DNA of 64,000 nt from JAABVD01 sp965204545 (GTDB lineage: Bacteria; Verrucomicrobiota; Verrucomicrobiia; Opitutales; UBA2995). Made by a program: the position numbers and the translations under genes. The first letter of the stretch is position 1, and every line of letters begins with the position of its first letter. Location: positions 186,001 to 250,000 of the forward strand of contig CBDBFA010000003.1 in the NCBI GenBank assembly GCA_965204545.1, in the 5' to 3' direction. The notes beneath the pieces are model-generated. The model made no database searches, was not told where the DNA came from, and was given only the letters and a program-made list of their open reading frames with translations. Below are positions 18,475-26,701 of the stretch, in pieces.

Positions 18475-19977
18475 ATGAATAAACCCGGATTCCCTTTGAA
18501 AGGGGCTATAATTATCGCCCTGGCGGTTATCTTCACCGGAGCATATTCCGATGCCAGCGAGGGGCAAAACTCGCTAAGCATAACGCACACTCAACTGGCA
18601 GACCAGATGAAGGGAGGGCTGGTCGGACAACTATTCGGAAACCTCAACGGGCTCCCTCACGAGATGGCCTATATTCATGAGCCCGGTTCGGTGGAAAGTT
18701 ATACACCGGATCTGTCAGACGGGGCGTGGACCAACGACGATACCGACATCGAATGGGTTTACGTCTACGCCATGGAGGAATCTGGACGCCTTTACCTGAG
18801 CCCCGACCATATTATGAAGCTCTGGAAAGAGCAAATAGTCGAGCGTATCTTCTTTGCCACCGGATATTCCAAGCGGCTCATGGAAATCGGTATAAAACCC
18901 CCGCTTTCAGGAAACCGGGTGCTGAATCCCTTTGCCGAGTTCAACATCGCGGGTCATTTCCTGTCAGAGAGTTTCGGAATGATTGCTCCCGGGCTTCCGG
19001 AAACCGCCGGGCGTATCGGATTACACTATACCACCGTGTGCATCGATGGTGAACCTGCGCAGATGACCCAGTTCTTCACCGCCATTTACGCCATGGCGTT
19101 TTTTGAAACGGACATCAACCGGTTGATAGATATCGGACTAGCGTCGGTTGACCCGACATCGAGCTTTTATGAGGTTGTTCAGACAACGCGACAGTTGGTG
19201 GAAAAAAACCCGTCCGATTGGCGGCACACACGTCGCCTCCTCAAGGAACGCTACTCCAAGCACGATGGGGCGCTCCGGGATAGAAATGGCTACGAGCTAA
19301 ACGGAGCCGCTACCGTGGCCGCCCTGCTCTACGGCAAAGGTGACCTTGCCGAATCCCTGCGCTTGTCCTTCAATTTCGGGTGGGACGCCGATAACACAGC
19401 CGCATCCGTGGGGACGATCCTGGGAATTATGAAAGGTTATCGGTGGATTGAAGATCAAGGTTGGAAGGTGAAGGACATCTACATCAACCGGAACCGGCTC
19501 AATATGCCCCTGAACGAAACCATTTCGAGCTTTGCCGATCGACTGACCCAACTCGCCACAAAAACCCTCGTAGAGGAAGGAATGGCAGTTGTGCAAAGGG
19601 GTCCACAAGCTACGACATACACCTTTGAGCGTCAGTCACCGGCAAACATACTTCCCGTATACCCGATGGATCAGCAAAGGAAATGGATGCAGCGACAACT
19701 GAATTTTGAAATAGACCGAATCCTGACAAGTCCCGGCAGCAAGGAAGAAAACGCCCGCGCGGTCTACTTTGCCCTGGCCGCTGGAACAGCCAAGTCCTTC
19801 CGGGAAAATTACCCGGATGCCTGGGATGCAGCGGTGCGAGATTTCCGGAGTTTTCCGCGCTTGGGTTCCATTATACTTGCCGCCGAAAGTCGCGGAATTG
19901 CCGGCGCTACCGCGCTGCGAAAAAGCGCAAACGAGATGGGCATTGCGTTTGTTCGATTGCCCCGCCCGGATATTTGA
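18475..19977 (+). CDS. Exported ADP-ribosylglycohydrolase-family protein
   Basis: 500 aa from ATG 18475, which starts a signal peptide (PLKGAIIIALAVIFTGAYSDA). The ARH fold is shown by the two acidic metal sites: TNDDTDIEW (residues 86-94) and FGWDADNTAA (301-310, with Asp 304, Asp 306 and Asn 307). The family removes ADP-ribose from proteins, but exported members in PVC polysaccharide loci probably act on a sugar-linked substrate. The C-terminal ~130 residues form an extra helical region outside the usual ARH core. It sits alone on + between a sulfatase and two agarase-like genes and is flanked by a 25-bp direct repeat. Fold assignment is strong; function is not known. Confidence 0.85.
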   Translation: MNKPGFPLKGAIIIALAVIFTGAYSDASEGQNSLSITHTQLADQMKGGLVGQLFGNLNGLPHEMAYIHEPGSVESYTPDLSDGAWTNDDTDIEWVYVYAMEESGRLYLSPDHIMKLWKEQIVERIFFATGYSKRLMEIGIKPPLSGNRVLNPFAEFNIAGHFLSESFGMIAPGLPETAGRIGLHYTTVCIDGEPAQMTQFFTAIYAMAFFETDINRLIDIGLASVDPTSSFYEVVQTTRQLVEKNPSDWRHTRRLLKERYSKHDGALRDRNGYELNGAATVAALLYGKGDLAESLRLSFNFGWDADNTAASVGTILGIMKGYRWIEDQGWKVKDIYINRNRLNMPLNETISSFADRLTQLATKTLVEEGMAVVQRGPQATTYTFERQSPANILPVYPMDQQRKWMQRQLNFEIDRILTSPGSKEENARAVYFALAAGTAKSFRENYPDAWDAAVRDFRSFPRLGSIILAAESRGIAGATALRKSANEMGIAFVRLPRPDI

Positions 19978-20105
19978 GGATCTACCGGCCCTGAAATGCA
20001 AATTTCTGTCCCTTTCCTGCCACTACCATCGAGCATCGAACTGTCAGCAACTGATATCGACCTTGGCCTCGATCTTAAAACTTATTTAACCAGGCACTGG
20101 CTCCT

Positions 20106-21290
20106 ATGAAAAATGCAAATCGAAGACAGTTCCTGAAAGGCGGTCTCGCTCTGGGGGCCGGTTTGGCGGTATCCCCACTATGGCGTCTCGCGGCAGTTGA
20201 GGCGGCCAAGACTACTCAGCTAGAGGCGGATGGGTTCTTCACCCTGGGCAAACGAAAAGATCATTGGTGGCTGATCACCCCGGACGGAAAACCCTTCTTT
20301 ACCCTGGGGCTGAACCACATCGACCCGGCGAGCCTTCGTTACCCCGAGAACATCGATATCTGGCGGGAGAAATATGGTGGCAGCACGCTACGCTGGATCA
20401 AGGAATCGGTTGCTCCGAACCTCAAAGCCTGGGGATTCAATTCCGTCGGATGGGTGCAGGAGGTGACGGTCCGAAGATCGGCCGGAACCGGAACTTGGCA
20501 GCATTCGCGCTCCTTTACCATAGACGAGTACCGGGCGCTCGAGATGCCCTACTGCCACCTGTTGCCCTTCACCGAGTCGCATCAATGGGAGAAGTTCACC
20601 GTTCACTATGACTTTAGAAGCGAAGATTGGAAAGAGTGGTGTGACTACGTTGCCCGCTCTCACTGCGCGGAATTGAGCGAGGACCCGAACCTGATCGGAT
20701 ACTTTTACAGCGATTGCCCGACCTGGATCCACCAGCGGCCGGCCAATGAATGGCGTGGCCCGATTTTCGATCCCGAGCGGTTGAAGACGGAAGCTGGTCG
20801 CAAAGAACTCTTCGACCTTGCCCATCGGTATTACAAAACCACGCACGACGCCATTCGTCGTTACGACAAGCACCACTTGCTGCTCGGAGATCGTTATGAA
20901 GCCAATGCGCCGATCGCGATGGAAGTCGTCAACGCGGCCAAACCGTTCGTTGACGTGTTGTCATTCCAAGACTTCAGAAACCCGATCGAACACCTCGACG
21001 AGTGGTACAAGAAAACAGGCAAGCCCGTTTTGTTAGCTGACGCCGCGGGCGTTGATTGGAGCAGCCAGGCTTTCTTCAAACCGAACAACGGCGCCTGGTA
21101 CGCCGAAACCCTCGAAAGCCTTTTCCGGAACCCGGGATGCATCGGTTTTCATCTTTGCGGCGCCTATCAACGCAATAAGGCCCGGCGCCGCGGTTTGCTC
21201 GACGAAATGGAGAATCCCGATCAAGAGCACGTCGCCCAAATGACCGCCGCAAATGAGAAAATCACCCAGTGGATGGACTCCCAATTTTAA
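20106..21290 (+). CDS. Tat-exported agarase-like TIM-barrel glycosidase
   Basis: 394 aa. NRRQFLKGG plus a hydrophobic stretch is a Tat signal. The mature part begins GFFTLGKRKDHWWLITPDGK then PFFTLGLNHID, the entry block of agarase/beta-galactosidase-like clan A proteins. Where GH50-type agarases carry an Asn-Glu acid/base pair after strand 4, this protein has LIGYFYSDCPTW, and the strand-7 segment reads KPVLLADAAG, with Asp where a Glu nucleophile is expected. It may therefore be a variant enzyme or a diverged, non-canonical member. The gene immediately downstream has the same architecture and the same substitution. Precise CAZy family not assigned. Confidence 0.7.
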   Translation: MKNANRRQFLKGGLALGAGLAVSPLWRLAAVEAAKTTQLEADGFFTLGKRKDHWWLITPDGKPFFTLGLNHIDPASLRYPENIDIWREKYGGSTLRWIKESVAPNLKAWGFNSVGWVQEVTVRRSAGTGTWQHSRSFTIDEYRALEMPYCHLLPFTESHQWEKFTVHYDFRSEDWKEWCDYVARSHCAELSEDPNLIGYFYSDCPTWIHQRPANEWRGPIFDPERLKTEAGRKELFDLAHRYYKTTHDAIRRYDKHHLLLGDRYEANAPIAMEVVNAAKPFVDVLSFQDFRNPIEHLDEWYKKTGKPVLLADAAGVDWSSQAFFKPNNGAWYAETLESLFRNPGCIGFHLCGAYQRNKARRRGLLDEMENPDQEHVAQMTAANEKITQWMDSQF

Positions 21291-21301
21291 CCCGCATGAT
21301 C

Positions 21302-22762
21302 ATGAAAACCTCATTTATCACCACAACAATCCTTACCTGGCTGTTGGGAGGTCTCATCAGCGTTTCGGCGCAGGCAGGAAAACTCGACACCTACGGCGGC
21401 TTTACCGATGTGAAAGGTGAGAAGACCGGTTTCTTCCACACTCAATACATCGATGGCCGCTGGTGGCTGGTGACGCCGGAGGGGTACGGCTTCTTCGGGA
21501 TCGCTCTCAGCCATCCCGTGACCAGTTTTTCGGAAGGAGCGGTGATGTTCGCCTACAACGGCAACCAGGAGGCCTGGTTACGCGACGGCATCAAGAAGAT
21601 GCGGGACCTCGGTTACAACTGCGTCTGGAGTGGGCCCTACAGCACAGAACGCGTTCGCCTTGGATTCGTCGACCTGGAGTTGGCCGAACGTGTTTATCGT
21701 GAGGAAAAAATTCCCCATGCCATTCACCTTCCTCTGATCAAGCACAACGTGGAACTGAATCCCGGCGAGAAACACGCGGATGTCTTCAGCGCTGAATTTG
21801 CGGGCTTCGTTCGGAAATCCGTCGCGCGATACGTGAAGCCAAACAAGGACAACCCCTGGGTAATGGGATACTACTACGGGTTTGGGTCCTTCGCCCGCGG
21901 CGGCAAGTGGATCAACCATACCCTTGCGCGTGAGCCGGGCAGTGCGGGCCGGGAACATCTCATTTCAACGCTGGAAGAACGCTACGGCGGCGACATCGAA
22001 AAGCTGAACACCGTCTACGATAAGGACTACCAGTCCTGGGATGACTTGCGGCAAAAAGGCGGCATCACCTGGCCGGAGGGATACCTTCAGTATTCTAACA
22101 ACCCCACAATCGCCGCGGACCAGAGGGCCTTGCTCGAAGAAATCATCGAAAAAGTCCACGTGTTGGGCCACACCGAAGTTCGCAAGGTGGACTCCAACCA
22201 CATGATCCTCGGTTGCTACGTCAAGGGCAGCACCTATTCCGCCGAGCTCTGGGCGCGACTCAAGCCCTACATCGACGTTTTGGCCCCCCAACATTTCAGC
22301 CCTACCCACAAGATCAAACCAATAGTCAAAAGCACGGAGCTACCCGCAATGCTCAGCGACCAGGTTTATGGCAATGTTTATCCGGAGCCGCTTCTGAAAT
22401 CCGGCAGGACACCCGAACCCGTCCCCGATCACCTCGATCGGCGCGTGCTCTACCACCTTCTCTCCCGGCGACTGGCGGCCGATCCCGATTTCATTGGCGT
22501 GTCGTTTTGCGCCTGTTTGCACGACAACTCGCACTGGTTCCAACCCTATGATCGCGGGCAGCCGGGTTTCTTCACTGTCGACAACGAACCCAGAAGCAAA
22601 ACGATCGAAACAGCCCAAGAATCGAACGCGTTCATCTATAGATCCGTCCGCCGTCCGCTCGGGGAGACGGCGATCAGAAAGCTCGACGACGAATATCACA
22701 AAACGATCGAGCACTATCGTGCAATCGCCCGAATGCGAATGCTTCTGCTGCGGCAGGAGTAG
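21302..22762 (+). CDS. Secreted agarase-like TIM-barrel protein, paralogue of preceding gene
   Basis: 486 aa from ATG 21302 (an ATG at 21296 is also in frame). Signal peptide TSFITTTILTWLLGGLISVS. The block YGGFTDVKGEKTGFFHTQYI then DGRWWLVTPEGYGFFGIALS is the agarase-like N-terminus. The central PWVMGYYYGFGSF corresponds to the first gene's LIGYFYSDCPTW, and PAMLSDQVYGN to its KPVLLADAAG, so this protein also has Asp at the presumed nucleophile position. The repeated pairing implies joint action on one polymer. It starts 11 bases after the preceding stop, so the two are co-translated. Substrate inferred as a galactan only by family resemblance. Confidence 0.7.
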   Translation: MKTSFITTTILTWLLGGLISVSAQAGKLDTYGGFTDVKGEKTGFFHTQYIDGRWWLVTPEGYGFFGIALSHPVTSFSEGAVMFAYNGNQEAWLRDGIKKMRDLGYNCVWSGPYSTERVRLGFVDLELAERVYREEKIPHAIHLPLIKHNVELNPGEKHADVFSAEFAGFVRKSVARYVKPNKDNPWVMGYYYGFGSFARGGKWINHTLAREPGSAGREHLISTLEERYGGDIEKLNTVYDKDYQSWDDLRQKGGITWPEGYLQYSNNPTIAADQRALLEEIIEKVHVLGHTEVRKVDSNHMILGCYVKGSTYSAELWARLKPYIDVLAPQHFSPTHKIKPIVKSTELPAMLSDQVYGNVYPEPLLKSGRTPEPVPDHLDRRVLYHLLSRRLAADPDFIGVSFCACLHDNSHWFQPYDRGQPGFFTVDNEPRSKTIETAQESNAFIYRSVRRPLGETAIRKLDDEYHKTIEHYRAIARMRMLLLRQE

Positions 22763-22882
22763 CCTTAACCCCATTCAACACGTGAGAGAGACAGGAAAAT
22801 TCTCCCACACGAACCTTTGGATCGGGTTCCATTTCGACGGTTTACGTCTCGGTTGTTTCCATATTCATTTAACCGTCTATCG

Positions 22883-24304
22883 ATGAAAACGTACATTTCT
22901 CCAATACTTTTAATTTTTCTAGGGGCAACGGCGTCGGTTGCTTTTGCAAGTGATACCCGTCCTAACTTTTTAGTGCTCCTTCTCGACGACGCCGGTTGGA
23001 CGGACCTCAGTTCCTACGGCAGCCGCATCCAGACTCCGAATATGGATCGTTTGGCCCAGGAAGGTATGCGTTTTACCGACTGCCACTCTGGCGCTCCCAA
23101 CTGTTCCCCATCTCGGGCCGCTATGCTAACCGGCAGGAGTCCGATTCGCGCAGGATTTTGGAACTATCTGGATCCGGGGACGTCCGCTCATCTTGAAGCG
23201 CACGAAGTAACGGTAGCCAATCTGCTCCAAGACGCCGGTTACGCGACCGGTCACTTTGGGAAATGGCATGTCAGCGACCTGAATTCCGAGCAGGCTCAGC
23301 CCGCAGACCACGGTTTCGATTACTACTTTGGAACTGACAATAACGCTCAGCCTAGCCACCTGAATCCGATTAACTTCGTTCGCAACGGCGTCGAACCGGG
23401 AATGATCAAAGGCTACTCCTGCGATATCGTGGCTAACGAAGCGATCAACTGGATCAAGGCCCACATGGCTGAAGAAGAGCAACGGCCTTTCTTTACCAGC
23501 GTCTGGTTTCACGAGCCGCACGCCCGCATTGCATCGCCCCCACACCTGGTCGGAGAATACGAGAAACGCTATCCGGGCATTCGTAAGAAGGAGGCGGAAT
23601 ACCTGGCCAACGTAGCTAATGCCGATCAGGCCATCGGCCGGATTGTGCAAACGCTGGAGGATCTGGATTTGGATGAAAAAACGGTCGTTTTCTGCACCTC
23701 GGACAATGGAGGTTTGAACCCCTGGTCCAATAGGGGACTACGCGGAAGAAAGTCTTTTGTCTGGGAAGGGGGTCACCGGGTACCTGGAATTTTTAAATGG
23801 CCCGGAAAAATTAAAGCCGGATCGGTATCCGACGATCCTATTGGCTTTGTCGATATGTTGCCCACCTTTTGCGAGATGGCCGGCGTAGACCTGCCGGAAA
23901 ACCGTTGGTTGGATGGCATCAGTCTGGTCGATCCTTTGACGCGGGGCAGACCGGTCGACCGCGCCTACCCTTTGTTCTGGTTTTTTTACCGGGTAGAACC
24001 GGCCATGGCCATGCGATCGGGAGATTGGGTTCTGCTTGCCAACACTACGGACAAGGACCGGCCAAAAACCCACGTGCTGCGTCGTGCCGACCTTCCCATC
24101 ATCAAGTCCAGTGAGCTGATCGATTTTGAACTGTATAACCTCAGGCAGGATTTGGCTCAGGAATCGAACGTTCTGGATCGGCATCCGAAGCAGTTCGAAA
24201 AGATGAAGTCCCAAATGGTGCGCATTCACAAGGACATCGTCACCGAAGGAAAACACTGGGACATTCCTCCCGAGCATGGCGCCAAAAGCCGGGTTTATCC
24301 TTAG
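22883..24304 (+). CDS. Secreted formylglycine sulfatase
   Basis: 473 aa from ATG 22883, the start of a clean signal peptide (MKTYISPILLIFLGATASVA). RPNFLVLLLDDAGWTDLSSY, formylglycine motif CSPSR (Cys at about 74), HFGKWHVSD, CTSDNGG and GGHRVPGIFKWPGK are the expected sulfatase blocks, of the arylsulfatase A / N-acetylgalactosamine-6-sulfatase-like type. 120 bases without features separate it from the agarase-like genes. It ends two bases before the family C repeat at 24302-24499. Confidence 0.92.
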   Translation: MKTYISPILLIFLGATASVAFASDTRPNFLVLLLDDAGWTDLSSYGSRIQTPNMDRLAQEGMRFTDCHSGAPNCSPSRAAMLTGRSPIRAGFWNYLDPGTSAHLEAHEVTVANLLQDAGYATGHFGKWHVSDLNSEQAQPADHGFDYYFGTDNNAQPSHLNPINFVRNGVEPGMIKGYSCDIVANEAINWIKAHMAEEEQRPFFTSVWFHEPHARIASPPHLVGEYEKRYPGIRKKEAEYLANVANADQAIGRIVQTLEDLDLDEKTVVFCTSDNGGLNPWSNRGLRGRKSFVWEGGHRVPGIFKWPGKIKAGSVSDDPIGFVDMLPTFCEMAGVDLPENRWLDGISLVDPLTRGRPVDRAYPLFWFFYRVEPAMAMRSGDWVLLANTTDKDRPKTHVLRRADLPIIKSSELIDFELYNLRQDLAQESNVLDRHPKQFEKMKSQMVRIHKDIVTEGKHWDIPPEHGAKSRVYP

Positions 24305-24520
24305 TGTCATGCCCAGTTTATTCCTTCCCACCATGGACGGATTTTTTCCTATGGTTTTGCCTTCAGGATATTCCCCATCACGATCACGATTAATTTCAGC
24401 ACCTTCTTCCCTCTTCCCTCTTCCCTCTTCCCTCTTCCCTCTTCCCTCTTCCCTCTTCCCTCTTCCCTCTCTGTGGTGGTTTATTCAGGGACACCACACA
24501 AGCCCGTATTTCTCAAAAAA
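24302..24520. repeat. Dispersed repeat (family C) with a 7-bp tandem array and a family B end
   Basis: Begins TAGTGTCATGCCC at a gene stop and ends CAGGGACACCACACAAGCCCG just before the next ATG; a homologous but longer copy fills 34574-34872. Inside is a perfect array of nine CTTCCCT units (24406-24468). The right end merges into AAGCCCGTATTTCTCA, which resembles the terminus of the family B element. No coding potential. Confidence 0.7.
24406..24468. repeat. Short tandem repeat (CTTCCCT)x9
   Basis: Nine uninterrupted 7-base units, so copy number changes shift spacing rather than frame. It lies between two sulfatase genes, about 60 bases upstream of ATG 24528. The related repeat at 34574-34872 has only a degenerate CTCTC stretch at this position, so the array expanded locally. 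Confidence 0.9.
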
Positions 24521-24527
24521 TTGACCT

Positions 24528-25991
24528 ATGAACAAGTTGAAGCTTTTGGTACTTACATCGCTATTGTCCTGCCTGATCTGTCAAGCTGCGCTGGCGGAAA
24601 AGCCTAATGTCCTGTTTATCGTCAGTGACGACCTCAATGCCTGTCTTGGCTCTTACGGGAACGAGGTGTGTCAAACCCCAAACCTGGATCGGCTGGCCGG
24701 GGAAGGCATACGATTCAATAGGGCCTATTGTCAGTATCCGGTGTGCGGACCCTCTCGCGCCTCCTTTATGAGCGGTTTGTATCCCAAAAGGACCAAGTTG
24801 TTGGGAAACAGTTACAAGCTGGGCAGTTACAAGGTCACCAATCCAACCCTGGCAAATCATCCAAGTATCGGGGAGTTTCTTCGAACCAATGGTTATGTGT
24901 CCATCCGCGTATCCAAGATCTACCATATGGGGGTGCCCGGTGGAATAGAAGCGGGGGAACGCGGAGGCGATGAGCCCGACTCCTGGGACCGGGCCTTTGA
25001 CGTGATGGCGCCGGAAACCGCCAGTCCCGGGAAACTGGAGCTGCTCTCACCCAAGCGTAAGCACTACGGTTCCAACTTCGCCCGTATTATTGTGCCGAAC
25101 GACAAGATTGCCACACAGGCTGATATTCTGGCAGCCGATCACGCCATAGCCATCCTCGAAACGAGAGCCCGGGGCGGTGACCACTCACGGTTTCTCCGCC
25201 ATGATGAACCCTTTTTTCTCGCGGTAGGTTTTGTGCGCCCGCACGTGCCGTTGGTTGCTCCCAAGTATCAGTTCGATAAATACCCCGAAGAAGAGTCCGT
25301 GCTGCCTCACGTGCCCGAGGGAGACCTGGACGACATTCCAACCTTGGCCGCTACGAATGCCAATGAGCTCAAATATGGCATGAACGAGTTGCAGCAGAAA
25401 CAATCCCTTGCCGCCTACTACGCGAGTGTCTCCTTTATGGACGAACAGGTGGGGCGTTTACTCGACACATTGGACAGGTTGGACCTGCGCAAAAACACCG
25501 TGGTCATTTTCACCTCGGATCACGGTTACAATCTGGGCCATCACACCATGTGGCAAAAGGGGAGTCTGTTTGAGAACAGTGTGCGTGTTCCTTTGCTGAT
25601 TTCGGCTCCGGGCTTCGAACGATTCGCCGGGCAGAGTTCCGATGCTTTGGTCGAATTGGTTGATATATATCCGACCATCGCCGAGTTGGCAGGACTCGCA
25701 GAAAAAGTCCCTGCCAATCTCGACGGGGATAGCCTGACGGGATTGATGAGAGGGGCTTCCACAGGACCGGGGCATGAGGAGGCCTACGCCGTGGTGGGAA
25801 ACAGGCAAAAGATGGGTGAGTCCATCCGTACCGATCGCTACCGCTACAATTACTGGGGGGATGGCTCCGAGGAACTCTACGATCAGATAAATGATCCCGA
25901 GGAGTACACCAATTTGGCTTCATCGAAGGAGCACTCCGGTGTTCTTGAACACATGCGGGCCCGATTGGCAGCCCGGAATGCCAGCTTCTAA
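24528..25991 (+). CDS. Secreted sulfatase, iduronate-2-sulfatase-like
   Basis: 487 aa. Signal peptide MNKLKLLVLTSLLSCLICQA, then KPNVLFIVSDDLNACLGSYG, formylglycine motif CGPSR (Cys at about 73), SKIYHMG in place of GKWH, and FTSDHGYNLGHHTMWQKGSL. The DDLNA and DHGYNLG-H--W-K blocks place it with the iduronate-2-sulfatase branch, like the gene at 13383 but in a distinct subgroup. It is the last gene of the + strand run. Its stop is followed at once by a truncated family C repeat end into which a MITE has inserted. Confidence 0.92.
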   Translation: MNKLKLLVLTSLLSCLICQAALAEKPNVLFIVSDDLNACLGSYGNEVCQTPNLDRLAGEGIRFNRAYCQYPVCGPSRASFMSGLYPKRTKLLGNSYKLGSYKVTNPTLANHPSIGEFLRTNGYVSIRVSKIYHMGVPGGIEAGERGGDEPDSWDRAFDVMAPETASPGKLELLSPKRKHYGSNFARIIVPNDKIATQADILAADHAIAILETRARGGDHSRFLRHDEPFFLAVGFVRPHVPLVAPKYQFDKYPEEESVLPHVPEGDLDDIPTLAATNANELKYGMNELQQKQSLAAYYASVSFMDEQVGRLLDTLDRLDLRKNTVVIFTSDHGYNLGHHTMWQKGSLFENSVRVPLLISAPGFERFAGQSSDALVELVDIYPTIAELAGLAEKVPANLDGDSLTGLMRGASTGPGHEEAYAVVGNRQKMGESIRTDRYRYNYWGDGSEELYDQINDPEEYTNLASSKEHSGVLEHMRARLAARNASF

Positions 25992-26013
25992 TGTCATGTC
26001 CCTTAAATAACTT

Positions 26014-26291
26014 GTAACTACTCAGATGGTTTTTTGGCTGACAACGACGAACGGCAGAGCAGGGATGCTCTTGCCCTACCACGCTTGAATTTATTGGTAG
26101 GGGGACTGCGTCTTCGCAACGCCGCTTTTGAATCTTTATCATTCAATAGGTAAGAACTCCCATTTTTTGAGGACTTAAGAACAGCGTTCCGAAAAAATAC
26201 CCGCCGACCGTGGGTATTCAAAAGTCATCGCAACCAACTCGGCGCAGGTAGACGCCGGATACGAATCCTCAATGAGGTCCTGAGTAGTTAC
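26014..26291 (-). mobile_element. 278-bp MITE (family A), copy 1
   Basis: Starts GTAACTACTCAG and ends CTGAGTAGTTAC, perfect 12-bp terminal inverted repeats. The 8-bp target duplication AATAACTT flanks it exactly (26006-26013 and 26292-26299). The body matches copies 2 and 3 in reverse orientation. The only frame inside (67 codons) is Arg/Ser-rich and resembles no transposase. 5'-GTAA ends and 8-bp duplications are properties of the IS66 family, so an IS66-type transposase may mobilise it. Confidence 0.93.
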
Positions 26292-26299
26292 AATAACTT

Positions 26300-26701
26300 A
26301 AAATTCTATCTGGCTGTTGATATTGGTTTGCCCGCGACGAACTTGGTGGAATTCGATGTGGAACCCCGTTGGGGTTCTTTATTTTTTACCCCTTCCAACC
26401 CAGTGTGCGCTTTGCGACACTGGGCTTTGGAGTGGAACTGCGTTGCAGTTCATTCCAGATAGGTCGGCATCAATAACGGAGGGCGGGTTTTCCAACCCGC
26501 TTATTCGTAGGGGCGAGGCATGCCTCGCCCACATCCCTGCCTCAAAATCTTGATCTTGATCGAATTGTAGGAGCGACTTTACGCCGCGATTGCTTCAGGC
26601 CGTTTGGCGCCCCGGCTCCCCTCCTTCATCCTTCTTCCTTCCCTCTTTCCTCTTTCCTCTGGAGCAAAGCGCCATTCAAGGCTTGACCCCTTCCTCTGCC
26701 C
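26300..26701. repeat. Gene-free stretch packed with palindromic repeats
   Basis: No coding frame is credible. It holds GAACCCCGTTGGGGTTC (26362-26378), a CCCAGTGTGCG...CGACACTGGG hairpin (from 26400), GCGGGTT/AACCCGC (26483-26500), a perfect 20-bp palindrome GGGCGAGGCATGCCTCGCCC (26511-26530) and a GTAGGAGCGACTTTACGCCG unit. The first two recur together at 34670-34745 and, diverged, at 47781-47846. They lie between convergent genes (24528 + and 26702 -), so some hairpins could act as terminators, but none has a clear U-tract. Confidence 0.7.

Noticed and set aside
24406..24468. CRISPR-like array
   Set aside because: Units are 7 bp, directly adjacent with no spacers, and no cas genes are present; it is a simple tandem repeat.
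26018..26221. 67-codon frame inside MITE copy 1, with a near-identical one at 51895-52098
   Set aside because: It is conserved only because the element is; Ser/Arg-rich composition, no ribosome site, no family, and broken in copy 2.
26511..26530. 20-bp palindrome GGGCGAGGCATGCCTCGCCC as a terminator
   Set aside because: No U-tract on either strand; kept as part of the palindromic repeat cluster.
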